DNA from: Arcticibacter sp.
Lineage (GTDB): Bacteria; Bacteroidota; Bacteroidia; 2-12-FULL-35-15
Assembly (NCBI GenBank): GCA_021155045.1
Contig: JAJNQB010000014.1
Coordinates: 62,001-126,000 of the forward strand
Direction: 5' to 3'
Length of the DNA: 64,000 nt
A program made the position numbers and the translations under genes. Numbering within the stretch: the first letter of the stretch is position 1; the number at the start of each line of letters is the position of its first letter. Under the pieces are notes generated by a model, which had not been told where the DNA came from, did no database searches, and saw only the letters and a list, made by a program, of their open reading frames with translations. Positions 42,910 to 50,277 of this stretch are shown here, piece by piece.

Positions 42910-44256
42910 ATGAATAAAAAAGTAAATATTATTGGTGCTGGCTTAGTTGGTTCTTTGTTATCCATCTATCTTGCAAAACGTGGATATAAAATAAATATTT
43001 TTGAACGCAGACCAGATATGCGAAAAGCAGCAATGTCTGCTGGAAAATCAATCAACCTTGCATTAAGCGACAGAGGATGGAAAGGACTTGAAGGTGTTGG
43101 CATTGCTGATGAAATTAAAAAAATTGCTATTCCAATGTATGGCAGATTTATCCATCATAAAGATGGCTCAACAGCTTACCAACCTTATGGAAAAGAAGGC
43201 CAAGCAATCTATTCTGTTTCAAGGGCAGAAATAAATATGAGATTGATGGATTTAGCAGAACAACAAAAAAATGTTACTATCCATTTCAATGAAAAATGTA
43301 TTTCTGTTGACAAACAAAATCTATCTGCTGAATTTGAAAACACGGAAACAAACACCATATCTAAACATAAAAGTGATTTAATCTTTGGTTCGGATGGAGC
43401 TTTTGCTGCCTCTCGTTTAAACTTACAATTAACAAGCGATAGATTTGAGTACAATCAACATTATATTGAAGCTGGTTATAAAGAACTTATAATACCTCCT
43501 GGTCCCAATGGAGAATTTTTAATTGAGAAGAACGCATTGCATATTTGGCCTCGCGGAAGTTTTATGATGATTGCATTACCAAACATGGATGGTAATTTTA
43601 CTTGCACTCTATTTTTACCATTTGAAGGAGAGTTTTCTTTTGAAAAATTAAGAACAGAAGAAGATATTTCTACATTTTTTAATGAACAATTTCCTGATGC
43701 TGTGCCTTTAATGCCAACTCTTATTGATGATTTTATGAACAACCCAACATCATCACTTGTAACTGTAAAATGCTATCCTTGGACTTTTGAAGACAAGATT
43801 GCATTGATTGGCGATGCTGCCCATGCTGTTGTTCCGTTTTACGGACAAGGAATGAATTGCGGGTTTGAAGATTGTGTGGTATTAAACGAACTAATAGGAA
43901 AGCATAATGAAGATTGGAACAAAATCATGAACGACTATCAAGAACTTCGAAAACCTGATGCCGATGCAATTGCTGATTTAGCCATTGCAAATTTTGTGGA
44001 AATGCGTGATAAAACTGCAGACCCAAAATTTTTATTACAGAAAAAAATTGAAGCTAGATTTAGTGAAAAATATCCCGAAAAATGGATTCCTCTATATTCA
44101 ATGGTAACATACAGCCCTCACATTCGCTACTCAACCGCAATGAAAGAAGGACAAAAGCAAGAATTAATCATGCAAAAAATTATGGCGATGCCTGAAATAG
44201 ATAAAAAATGGGATAGTGAAGAAGTTGAAAAGGAAATTTTAAAAAGTATCAAGTAA
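42910..44256 (+). CDS. kmo: Kynurenine 3-monooxygenase
   Basis: KMO hydroxylates kynurenine to 3-hydroxykynurenine with FAD, NADPH and oxygen. The 448-residue protein has the GxGxxG motif IIGAGLVGSLLSIYLAKRGY, the FAD region SVSRAEINMRL, ALSDRGWKGL, IHFNEKC, DLIFGSDGAFAASR and GDAAHAVVPFYGQGMNCGFEDC, the family's second FAD signature. The C-terminal helix that membrane-anchors eukaryotic KMO is short here. ATG 42910 is preferred over a TTG-like upstream start at 42889 in the repeat arm. With kynU this makes 3-hydroxyanthranilate; together they suggest a quinolinate/NAD or tryptophan degradation route. The last codons lie in a palindromic repeat. Confidence 0.94.
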   Translation: MNKKVNIIGAGLVGSLLSIYLAKRGYKINIFERRPDMRKAAMSAGKSINLALSDRGWKGLEGVGIADEIKKIAIPMYGRFIHHKDGSTAYQPYGKEGQAIYSVSRAEINMRLMDLAEQQKNVTIHFNEKCISVDKQNLSAEFENTETNTISKHKSDLIFGSDGAFAASRLNLQLTSDRFEYNQHYIEAGYKELIIPPGPNGEFLIEKNALHIWPRGSFMMIALPNMDGNFTCTLFLPFEGEFSFEKLRTEEDISTFFNEQFPDAVPLMPTLIDDFMNNPTSSLVTVKCYPWTFEDKIALIGDAAHAVVPFYGQGMNCGFEDCVVLNELIGKHNEDWNKIMNDYQELRKPDADAIADLAIANFVEMRDKTADPKFLLQKKIEARFSEKYPEKWIPLYSMVTYSPHIRYSTAMKEGQKQELIMQKIMAMPEIDKKWDSEEVEKEILKSIK

Positions 44257-44320
44257 ATAGTATTAAGTATCAAGATTTAACCTATTACTACCTGATACTT
44301 AATATTTGATACTTGTTACT
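44246..44320. repeat. Imperfect palindromic repeat after kmo
   Basis: Left part 44246-44274 (GTATCAAGTAAATAG, then TATTAAGTATCAAG) and right part 44292-44320 are inverted copies with core ATTAAGTATCA. The left part supplies the kmo stop (AGT ATC AAG TAA). Similar words occur inside the T9SS sorting domain at 21350-21452. The 44328 ATG follows 7 nt after the right end. Confidence 0.6.
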
Positions 44321-44327
44321 AATAAAA

Positions 44328-44624
44328 ATGATTTACGATAAAAAATATCTTCAAGTAAAACTCCTTTTAGAAAATGTTTCGAACTATGAATTAATGGGTG
44401 TTTACCGTCCTCAAGCTTATTTGCAAGGCGCAGGAAAATATTGTACTGAATGTCAAATAAATTTGTTTAAAGCGCCCATTGAGCCAGGAAAAAGCGAAAT
44501 TGTAAATGCAGTTCTTTTTGCCCCACATGGTTATGGCGAACATTTACTTACAGGAAGTTTATTAACTTTACGTAACGGAATTGAGATAGAAGCAAAAGCC
44601 GTTGTTTTGGAAATAATAGGATAG
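44328..44624 (+). CDS. Small beta-barrel protein resembling EF-Tu domain 3
   Basis: A 98-residue protein. I use ATG 44328 rather than a TTG at 44313 inside the repeat. The pattern MGVYRPQAYLQGAG..CTECQINLF, IEPGKSEIVNAVLFAPHGYGEHLLTGSLLTLRNGIEIEAKAVVLEII recalls the C-terminal beta-barrel domain of EF-Tu (YRPQFYFRTTDVTG, V..PG..V...V.L..P.....G.RFA.R.GG..V..G.V). The similarity is moderate and by eye only. There is no GTPase domain. It sits 8 nt before a TPR protein gene and may be cotranscribed. Function is unknown. Confidence 0.65.
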   Translation: MIYDKKYLQVKLLLENVSNYELMGVYRPQAYLQGAGKYCTECQINLFKAPIEPGKSEIVNAVLFAPHGYGEHLLTGSLLTLRNGIEIEAKAVVLEIIG

Positions 44625-44631
44625 TAAACAA

Positions 44632-46455
44632 TTGAAAATCAAAAACAAAATATTTTTTTTTCTAGCACTTGTTTTTACAAGTGGAATAGCTGTTGCTCAA
44701 CCAAACACTGATGAGCAGTTGGCTTTGCAATTTTATCAAAACAAAGAATTTGATAAAGCTTTGGATTACTATGAAAAATTGTATAACAAAAAATCTCCTC
44801 AAATCTATTATTCCCAATATCTAAACTGTTTAATCGAAACAAAAGATTTTAAAAAAGCAGAAAAAATAGTTAAAAAACATATCAAACAAAATCCAACTTT
44901 TTTAAATTATCAAATCGACTTAGGAATTGTTTACACAAAAAATGAAGAGCCAGAAAAAGCAAAAAGTGCTTGGGAACAGGCTGTAAAATCTATAAAATAC
45001 GATGACCAAGTGTTTTCTTTAGCTAATGGATTTATTGCTATCCGACAATACGATTATGCAATTGCAGCTTACCAAAGAGGAAAAAAAATATCCCAAACAA
45101 ATTATCCTTACAGCTTTGAGCTTGCCGAAGTTTACAAAACAAAAGGTGATAAAATTTTAATGATTAATGAACTTTTAGATGCTTTAGAAATAAATGATTC
45201 GTATTTACAAAGTGTACAAAATGGATTACAAACAAGTTTTGGAGCTGATGCTGACACAAAACAAAATGAGCTTTTAAAAACTGAATTATTAAAACGCATT
45301 GCGAAACATCCAGACAAAACAATTTTTTCAGAACTATTAATTTGGATGCAAATACAATTAAAGGATTGGGATGGAGCATTTGTTCAAGCAAAAGCTTTAG
45401 ACAAAAGAAAAAAAGAAGAAGGCGGAAGAGTTATGGGACTTGCTCAACTTTTTTCACAAAATGAAGCGTATGAGGTGGCAGCAAAAGCTTATCAATATGT
45501 GATTTCAAAAGGAAAAGACAATTACTTTTATACAAATGCTCGAATGGAGCTATTGAATGTACAATACACAAAAGTAGTTTCAAAAGGCGATTATACGCAA
45601 CTTGATTTAACAGAGCTTGAAAAAAACTATTCCATCACCATCGAAGAACTTGGAAAATCTGCAAGCATTGTTTCTCTTTTAAAAAATTATGCACACTTAA
45701 AAGCTTTTTACTTAAATAAAGCAGATGAGGCTATCAAAATTTTAGATGATGCTATTGCAATGCCACAACTATCGGCTGTTCAACAGGCAGAGTGCAAATT
45801 GGAATTAGCCGATATTCTATTAATGACAGGAGAAATTTGGGATGCATCTCTTTATTATTCTCAAGTTGAAAAAAGTTTTAAATATGATGTTATTGGTCAA
45901 GAAGCTAAATTTAGAAATGCAAAAATTTCGTATTACACAGGAGATTTTAAATGGTCGCAAGCACAACTGGATGTTTTAAAAGGTGCTACTTCAAAACTTA
46001 TTTCGAATGATGCAATGGATTTATCATTGTTAATAAGCGATGCGCTAGCTATTGATACGAATGAAGCTCCTCTGCTTATTTTTGCAAGAGCCGATTTATT
46101 AGCTTTTCAGAATAAAGATGAACAAGCAAAAATTACACTTGATTCTATCAATAAACTTTACCCCAACCATGCCTTAGCAGATGATATTCTTTATAGAAAA
46201 GCAAAAATTGAATTAAAACATTCCAATTATACTGAAGCAGCAAAATATTACGAAGAAATAATAAACAATTATGGTTTTGATATTTTAGGTGATGATGCTA
46301 CATTTAATCTTGCAGATATAAATGAGAATCAATTTAAAAACATCGAAAAAGCAAAAGAGCTGTATCAACAATTATTAGAAAAATATCCTGGTAGTTTATA
46401 TGTAGTAGAAGCTCGCAAACGCTACAGAAAATTAAGAGGTGATGCAATTAATTAA
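44632..46455 (+). CDS. Secreted TPR protein
   Basis: A 607-residue protein starting at TTG 44632, which is the first start after an in-frame stop (44617-44619) and gives a full signal peptide (MKIKNKIFFFLALVFTSGIAVAQ). It contains many TPR-like pairs (for example EFDKALDYYEKLYNKKSPQIYYSQYL, DYAIAAYQRGKKISQTNYPYSFELAEVY, and C-terminal NYTEAAKYYEEIINNYGFDILGDDATFNLADINE). The whole mature part is therefore a TPR superhelix, likely periplasmic or outer-membrane-associated. It ends 23 nt before the DUF4286 gene, so an operon through rsmA is likely. The partner is unknown. Confidence 0.85.
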   Translation: MKIKNKIFFFLALVFTSGIAVAQPNTDEQLALQFYQNKEFDKALDYYEKLYNKKSPQIYYSQYLNCLIETKDFKKAEKIVKKHIKQNPTFLNYQIDLGIVYTKNEEPEKAKSAWEQAVKSIKYDDQVFSLANGFIAIRQYDYAIAAYQRGKKISQTNYPYSFELAEVYKTKGDKILMINELLDALEINDSYLQSVQNGLQTSFGADADTKQNELLKTELLKRIAKHPDKTIFSELLIWMQIQLKDWDGAFVQAKALDKRKKEEGGRVMGLAQLFSQNEAYEVAAKAYQYVISKGKDNYFYTNARMELLNVQYTKVVSKGDYTQLDLTELEKNYSITIEELGKSASIVSLLKNYAHLKAFYLNKADEAIKILDDAIAMPQLSAVQQAECKLELADILLMTGEIWDASLYYSQVEKSFKYDVIGQEAKFRNAKISYYTGDFKWSQAQLDVLKGATSKLISNDAMDLSLLISDALAIDTNEAPLLIFARADLLAFQNKDEQAKITLDSINKLYPNHALADDILYRKAKIELKHSNYTEAAKYYEEIINNYGFDILGDDATFNLADINENQFKNIEKAKELYQQLLEKYPGSLYVVEARKRYRKLRGDAIN

Positions 46456-46478
46456 CACCAATTATAAACTTATTTTTT

Positions 46479-46778
46479 ATGATAATTTACAATGTAACAG
46501 TTAATGTAGAAAATGATGTTCGTGATGAATGGGTAAAGTGGATGAAAGAAATTCACATCCCAGAAGTTATGAAAACAGGTTATTTTACTGAAAATAAAAT
46601 TTGCAAAGTATTGGTAGATGAAGAGCAAGGAACTACTTTTTCAGTACAATATACTTGCAAAAGTATTGATGTACTAAAAGATTACCAATCAAAAGAAGCT
46701 CCTCGCTTACAAAAAGATCACAACGAAAAATACGGAACAAAAGCTGTTGCCTTTAGAACTTTACTTGAAATTTTATAA
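46479..46778 (+). CDS. DUF4286 family protein
   Basis: A 99-residue protein with a ferredoxin-like alpha/beta pattern: MIIYNVTVNVENDV, WVKWMKEIHIPEVMKTGYF, KICKVLVDEEQGTTFSVQYTC, LKDYQSKEAPRLQKDHNEKYGTKAVAFRTLLE. This matches DUF4286, a small Bacteroidota family, with no signal peptide or catalytic motif. Its stop overlaps the rsmA start by one base (TAATG), so the two genes are translationally coupled, a common arrangement in the phylum. The function is unknown. Confidence 0.85.
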   Translation: MIIYNVTVNVENDVRDEWVKWMKEIHIPEVMKTGYFTENKICKVLVDEEQGTTFSVQYTCKSIDVLKDYQSKEAPRLQKDHNEKYGTKAVAFRTLLEIL

Positions 46779-47560
46779 TGAGCGAAAACGTAAGAGCAAA
46801 AAAACATTTAGGTCAGCATTTCTTAAAAGATGAAACAATCGCTCTTGATATTGTTAAGGCGCTTAAGCATACATCTAAATATAAAAAGGTTTTAGAAGTA
46901 GGTCCAGGAATGGGTGTACTCACTAAATATTTGATTCAAGAAAAAGATTTCGAAACGCATATTATTGACATTGATAAAGAATCGATTGCTTATCTAAAAA
47001 AAAACTTTCCTGTTTTAGAAAATAAAATAATTGATGGTGATTTTTTAAAATTGGATTTTACATCTTTATTTAACAAGGAGCCTTTTGCAGTAATCGGCAA
47101 TTTTCCATATAATATTTCTACTGAAATTTTATTTAAAGTTCTCGACCACAAAAATCAAGTGCCGGAAGTTGTTGGTATGTTCCAAAAAGAAGTAGCAGAA
47201 CGAATCGCTGCAAAACCAAAAAATAAAACGTATGGCATAACCAGTGTTTTACTTCAAGCATATTATGATATCGAGTATTTATTTACTGTTCACGAAAATG
47301 TTTTTATCCCACCACCACGAGTAAAATCTGCTGTTATTCGTTTAACTCGAAATACTGTTGCGTCACTTGATTGCAACGAAAAATTATTTAAGCAAGTGGT
47401 AAAAGCTGGATTTAATCAACGAAGAAAAACATTAAGAAACTCTATAAAAGCTTTTAAGCTTAAACCTGAATTTTCTGACAATATCTATCTAAGCAAACGT
47501 GCTGAAGAACTTTCTGTAGCAGACTTTGTTACGCTAACAAATATGGTGGTGCAAGAATAA
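46778..47560 (+). CDS. rsmA: 16S rRNA (adenine1518/1519-N6)-dimethyltransferase
   Basis: RsmA/KsgA dimethylates A1518 and A1519 in helix 45 of 16S rRNA late in small-subunit assembly. The 260-residue SAM-dependent Rossmann enzyme begins RAKKHLGQHFLKDE, then has motif I VLEVGPGMGVLTKYL, an acidic HIIDIDKES (SAM binding), and the catalytic motif IV AVIGNFPYNIS (NFPY). A C-terminal helical domain includes FNQRRKTLRNSIKAF. Length and motifs are complete. It is coupled to the DUF4286 gene and convergent with the membrane-protein gene at 47564. Confidence 0.96.
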   Translation: MSENVRAKKHLGQHFLKDETIALDIVKALKHTSKYKKVLEVGPGMGVLTKYLIQEKDFETHIIDIDKESIAYLKKNFPVLENKIIDGDFLKLDFTSLFNKEPFAVIGNFPYNISTEILFKVLDHKNQVPEVVGMFQKEVAERIAAKPKNKTYGITSVLLQAYYDIEYLFTVHENVFIPPPRVKSAVIRLTRNTVASLDCNEKLFKQVVKAGFNQRRKTLRNSIKAFKLKPEFSDNIYLSKRAEELSVADFVTLTNMVVQE

Positions 47561-47563
47561 ATT

Positions 47564-48958
47564 TTAATTGAAAAACAAACCTTCTAAATCAGGTAGTTTT
47601 ATTTTTTTATACTTACCAAACTTTACAACCGAATAAATTATTTGATAGCTAAAAAATAAAAATAAAATCAACACAGGTAAAATTCTAGTCAAACGAATAA
47701 GTGTTAATGATTGTGCGCTCAAATAATCGCTATTTCTCAATAAAAAATACAAGCTAGGCAAACAAACCAACAAGCCAATAACAAAAAATAATTTCAATTG
47801 TTTATTATAAAAAACTTGTTTTTCTTTTAAAATTGGCAACAATGCAATTACAGGCAAGGCTGATGAATATTGGTATTCCCAAACAGTATTGTAACTCAAA
47901 TAAAATGTAAAAGATATTGAAAACAATACTAACAAGGCACTTTGCATTCGTATTTTTTTATCCTCAATAAATGGAACTAAAAAAGAAAAAATCAAACATA
48001 AATAAATTGGTAATTTATATATCCTTGCAGAAGTTTCATAACCAAGCAGTGTATCTACAAAAACAGGAAGTGAAAAAACATCAATATGCATTAACTTATA
48101 ATCACTTTGTGCAATTAAATTAAACCAATGGATACTATTATCTTTCATATACTCATTCAGCACAAAATTATTTTGAAAAATATTCATTGTGCTTTTAATA
48201 AATTCAAAATCGAATGCTGTACTATAAATTCTGCTCCAACCAATTGATTGAGGATTAAAGATCGGCAGCAATAAAAACAGCAAGGACACAATTACATAAG
48301 CAATTAAACTTTTCACAGTAGTTTTTCTTGTTTCTTTTAACAGCAATAATAGTGGCAACATTAGCAATACTATTGGTTTTGTAAAAAAGGACAATAGCAA
48401 GCCTGCCATCAACAGTTTGTTTGCTCTTTCGCTATTTTCAGCATTAGTATATTCTAAAAATGAAACAAAAATTAAAGATAGAGCCAATACCAATGGCGCA
48501 TGCATATTCCCCACAAATAGCGTCCAATAGGTTGGCATCCCACAAAGGACAATAAAATATGTTATTTGTTTTTTAAAATTATCACTAGTTTGAGATGCAA
48601 TAAATTTTGCTGAAAGAAAAAACAGAAAAAGCGAAAAAACAACAAACAAAGAATAACTCACCCAAGGGGTAAAAAACGAAAACCAGCTTGCTACAAAAAC
48701 GCTAAAAGCAGGATGTGCCAAATACCAAGTGGCTTTATCGCCATAAGGAAGTCCTCCCCATGTATCGTAAATACTACGTTTTTCTAATAGGTTAAGAAAG
48801 GACTTCGGCAAAGCAAAGTAATCAATGCCTTGCACATTTGCATGTTCTGCGCCAAAGAAAAATACATTTAGCCATCCAAAATAAAGCGATAATAAAAACA
48901 CAGCTATTATAGCTATTATTAAAAAAGGAAAGTATTTAATTGCTTGCTTCATTTTCAT
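47564..48958 (-). CDS. Polytopic membrane protein (GT87/DUF2029-like glycosyltransferase candidate)
   Basis: A 464-residue integral membrane protein with roughly ten hydrophobic segments starting at residue 7 (FPFLIIAIIAVFLLSLYFGWL). The large first extracytoplasmic loop holds GIDYFALPKSFLNLLEKRSIYDTWGGLPYGDKATWYLAHP, and the D.Y / WGG..Y.D.T.....P pattern resembles GT87-type lipid-linked glycosyltransferases. I place the start at ATG 48958; a TTG ten codons upstream overlaps the tatC region. No clear catalytic Asp pair can be assigned. Alternative roles such as oligosaccharide or lipid modification are open. Confidence 0.68.
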   Translation of the reverse strand: MKMKQAIKYFPFLIIAIIAVFLLSLYFGWLNVFFFGAEHANVQGIDYFALPKSFLNLLEKRSIYDTWGGLPYGDKATWYLAHPAFSVFVASWFSFFTPWVSYSLFVVFSLFLFFLSAKFIASQTSDNFKKQITYFIVLCGMPTYWTLFVGNMHAPLVLALSLIFVSFLEYTNAENSERANKLLMAGLLLSFFTKPIVLLMLPLLLLLKETRKTTVKSLIAYVIVSLLFLLLPIFNPQSIGWSRIYSTAFDFEFIKSTMNIFQNNFVLNEYMKDNSIHWFNLIAQSDYKLMHIDVFSLPVFVDTLLGYETSARIYKLPIYLCLIFSFLVPFIEDKKIRMQSALLVLFSISFTFYLSYNTVWEYQYSSALPVIALLPILKEKQVFYNKQLKLFFVIGLLVCLPSLYFLLRNSDYLSAQSLTLIRLTRILPVLILFLFFSYQIIYSVVKFGKYKKIKLPDLEGLFFN

Positions 48959-49014
48959 CAAAAATAATTCTTTTTTGATTGTATTCAACCTTAAATATAT
49001 GAAACAAATTCTAT

Positions 49015-49022
49015 TACCTTTG
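49015..49022 (+). promoter_or_regulatory. -7 promoter element before tatC
   Basis: TACCTTTG matches TAnnTTTG and ends 12 nt before ATG 49035. No -33 TTG is well spaced. It supports ATG 49035 over the in-frame ATG at 48999, which would lie upstream of the element. Confidence 0.4.
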
Positions 49023-49034
49023 TCATCGGTAAAA

Positions 49035-49892
49035 ATGGCACTATTCGGACTATTTAATAAAGTAAAAGACCCTAATCAACTTTCGTTTTGGGGGCATATT
49101 GATGCATTGCGAGGGCATTTGTTCCGTTCATCAATTGTGGTGGTTGTAATTGCTGTTACTTTGTTTTGTTTCCCTAGCTTTTTATTCGATACCATAATTT
49201 TTGGTCCTATTCACAATGATTTTTTAACCTACAAAGCATTCTGCAAATTAGGATATTGGCTTCATCACCAAGGCATGATGGACGATATGAATGGTTTGTG
49301 TTTTGGAAATTATACTTTTAAGCTTCAAGCATTGGGTTTATCCGACCAGTTTACTTCTCAAATGTGGATTGCATTTGTTGGCGGCTTGGTGCTTGGTTCA
49401 CCGTATGTACTTTTCGAAATATGGAAATTCATTAAACCTGCACTAAAAGAAAAAGAAAAAAAAGGAGCTGTTGGATTTATATTTTCGGCAAGCACACTTT
49501 TTGTATCGGGCATTTTATTTAGTTATTTTATCATTGTTCCATTAACAATTAATTTTTTAGGAAATTATAAAATCAGCGACCAAATTGAAAATAATTTCAC
49601 CATGGATTCTTACATCTCTTTGGTAACAACACTTTCTTTTGCAACAGGCTTGGTTTTTGAATTGCCTGTTTTAGTTTTCTTTTTATCAAAATTTGGAATT
49701 ATTACCCCCGAATTTATGCGCAAATACCGCAAACATGCTGTTGTAGTAATATTAATTGCTGCAGCCGTTATTACACCTTCTCCTGATGTTACATCGCAAA
49801 TGTTGGTAGCATTCCCCTTGTATTTCTTGTACGAAGCAAGTATATTTGTTTCTCATTATGTAGTGAAGAAAAAAGCAAAACAAACAGCATAA
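49035..49892 (+). CDS. tatC: Sec-independent protein translocase TatC
   Basis: TatC is the substrate-receptor subunit of twin-arginine translocation. From ATG 49035 the product has 285 residues. Conserved parts are LSFWGHIDALRGHLFRS (the FxxHLxELR-like signature, here with HIDALR), a cytosolic loop with ALGLSDQFTSQMWIAFVGGLVLGSPYVLFEIWKFIKPALKEKEK, and LVVTLSFATGLVFELPVLVFFLSKFGI with FMRKYRKHAVV and PSPDVTSQ near the end. Six membrane helices are expected. tatA/tatB are not adjacent. The two genes downstream are unrelated. Confidence 0.95.
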   Translation: MALFGLFNKVKDPNQLSFWGHIDALRGHLFRSSIVVVVIAVTLFCFPSFLFDTIIFGPIHNDFLTYKAFCKLGYWLHHQGMMDDMNGLCFGNYTFKLQALGLSDQFTSQMWIAFVGGLVLGSPYVLFEIWKFIKPALKEKEKKGAVGFIFSASTLFVSGILFSYFIIVPLTINFLGNYKISDQIENNFTMDSYISLVTTLSFATGLVFELPVLVFFLSKFGIITPEFMRKYRKHAVVVILIAAAVITPSPDVTSQMLVAFPLYFLYEASIFVSHYVVKKKAKQTA

Positions 49893-49932
49893 AAGCTGTA
49901 CATTTAATACTCGTTTTAATAAACAAATAAAT

Positions 49933-50277
49933 ATGTCGGATACAGTAAAAGAGTTTAACGATTATCGTGCTAAAATGAATGAAAAAATATTAGCTGCTGA
50001 TAATGTTGTTTTAAAAAGATTATTCAATCTGGATACCAACACTTATGCCGAAGGAGCATTGCAAGTTAAAACAAAAGAAATGCTTGGACTTGTAGCTTCT
50101 ATGGTGTTGCGTTGCGATGATTGTATAAAATATCATTTAGAAAAATGCAAAGAAAATGGAGTAAGCAAAGCGGAAGTGTTTGAAGTGTTTGCTGTTGCCA
50201 ATATCGTTGGCGGAACAATAGTTATACCTCATACACGAAGAGCAGTAGAATTTTGGGAAGAATTAGAAAAATTATAA
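49933..50277 (+). CDS. Carboxymuconolactone decarboxylase/AhpD-like protein
   Basis: A 114-residue helical protein with the AhpD-type core LRCDDCIKYHLEKCKENGVSKAEVFEVFAVANIVGGTIVIPH. CDDC matches the active-site CxxC of AhpD-like alkylhydroperoxidases, followed by the conserved His three residues later. Many small members act as peroxidases or unknown redox proteins. It starts at ATG 49933, 40 nt after tatC, and its stop directly precedes the DUF5686 gene start with no gap, which suggests coupling. Confidence 0.88.
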   Translation: MSDTVKEFNDYRAKMNEKILAADNVVLKRLFNLDTNTYAEGALQVKTKEMLGLVASMVLRCDDCIKYHLEKCKENGVSKAEVFEVFAVANIVGGTIVIPHTRRAVEFWEELEKL

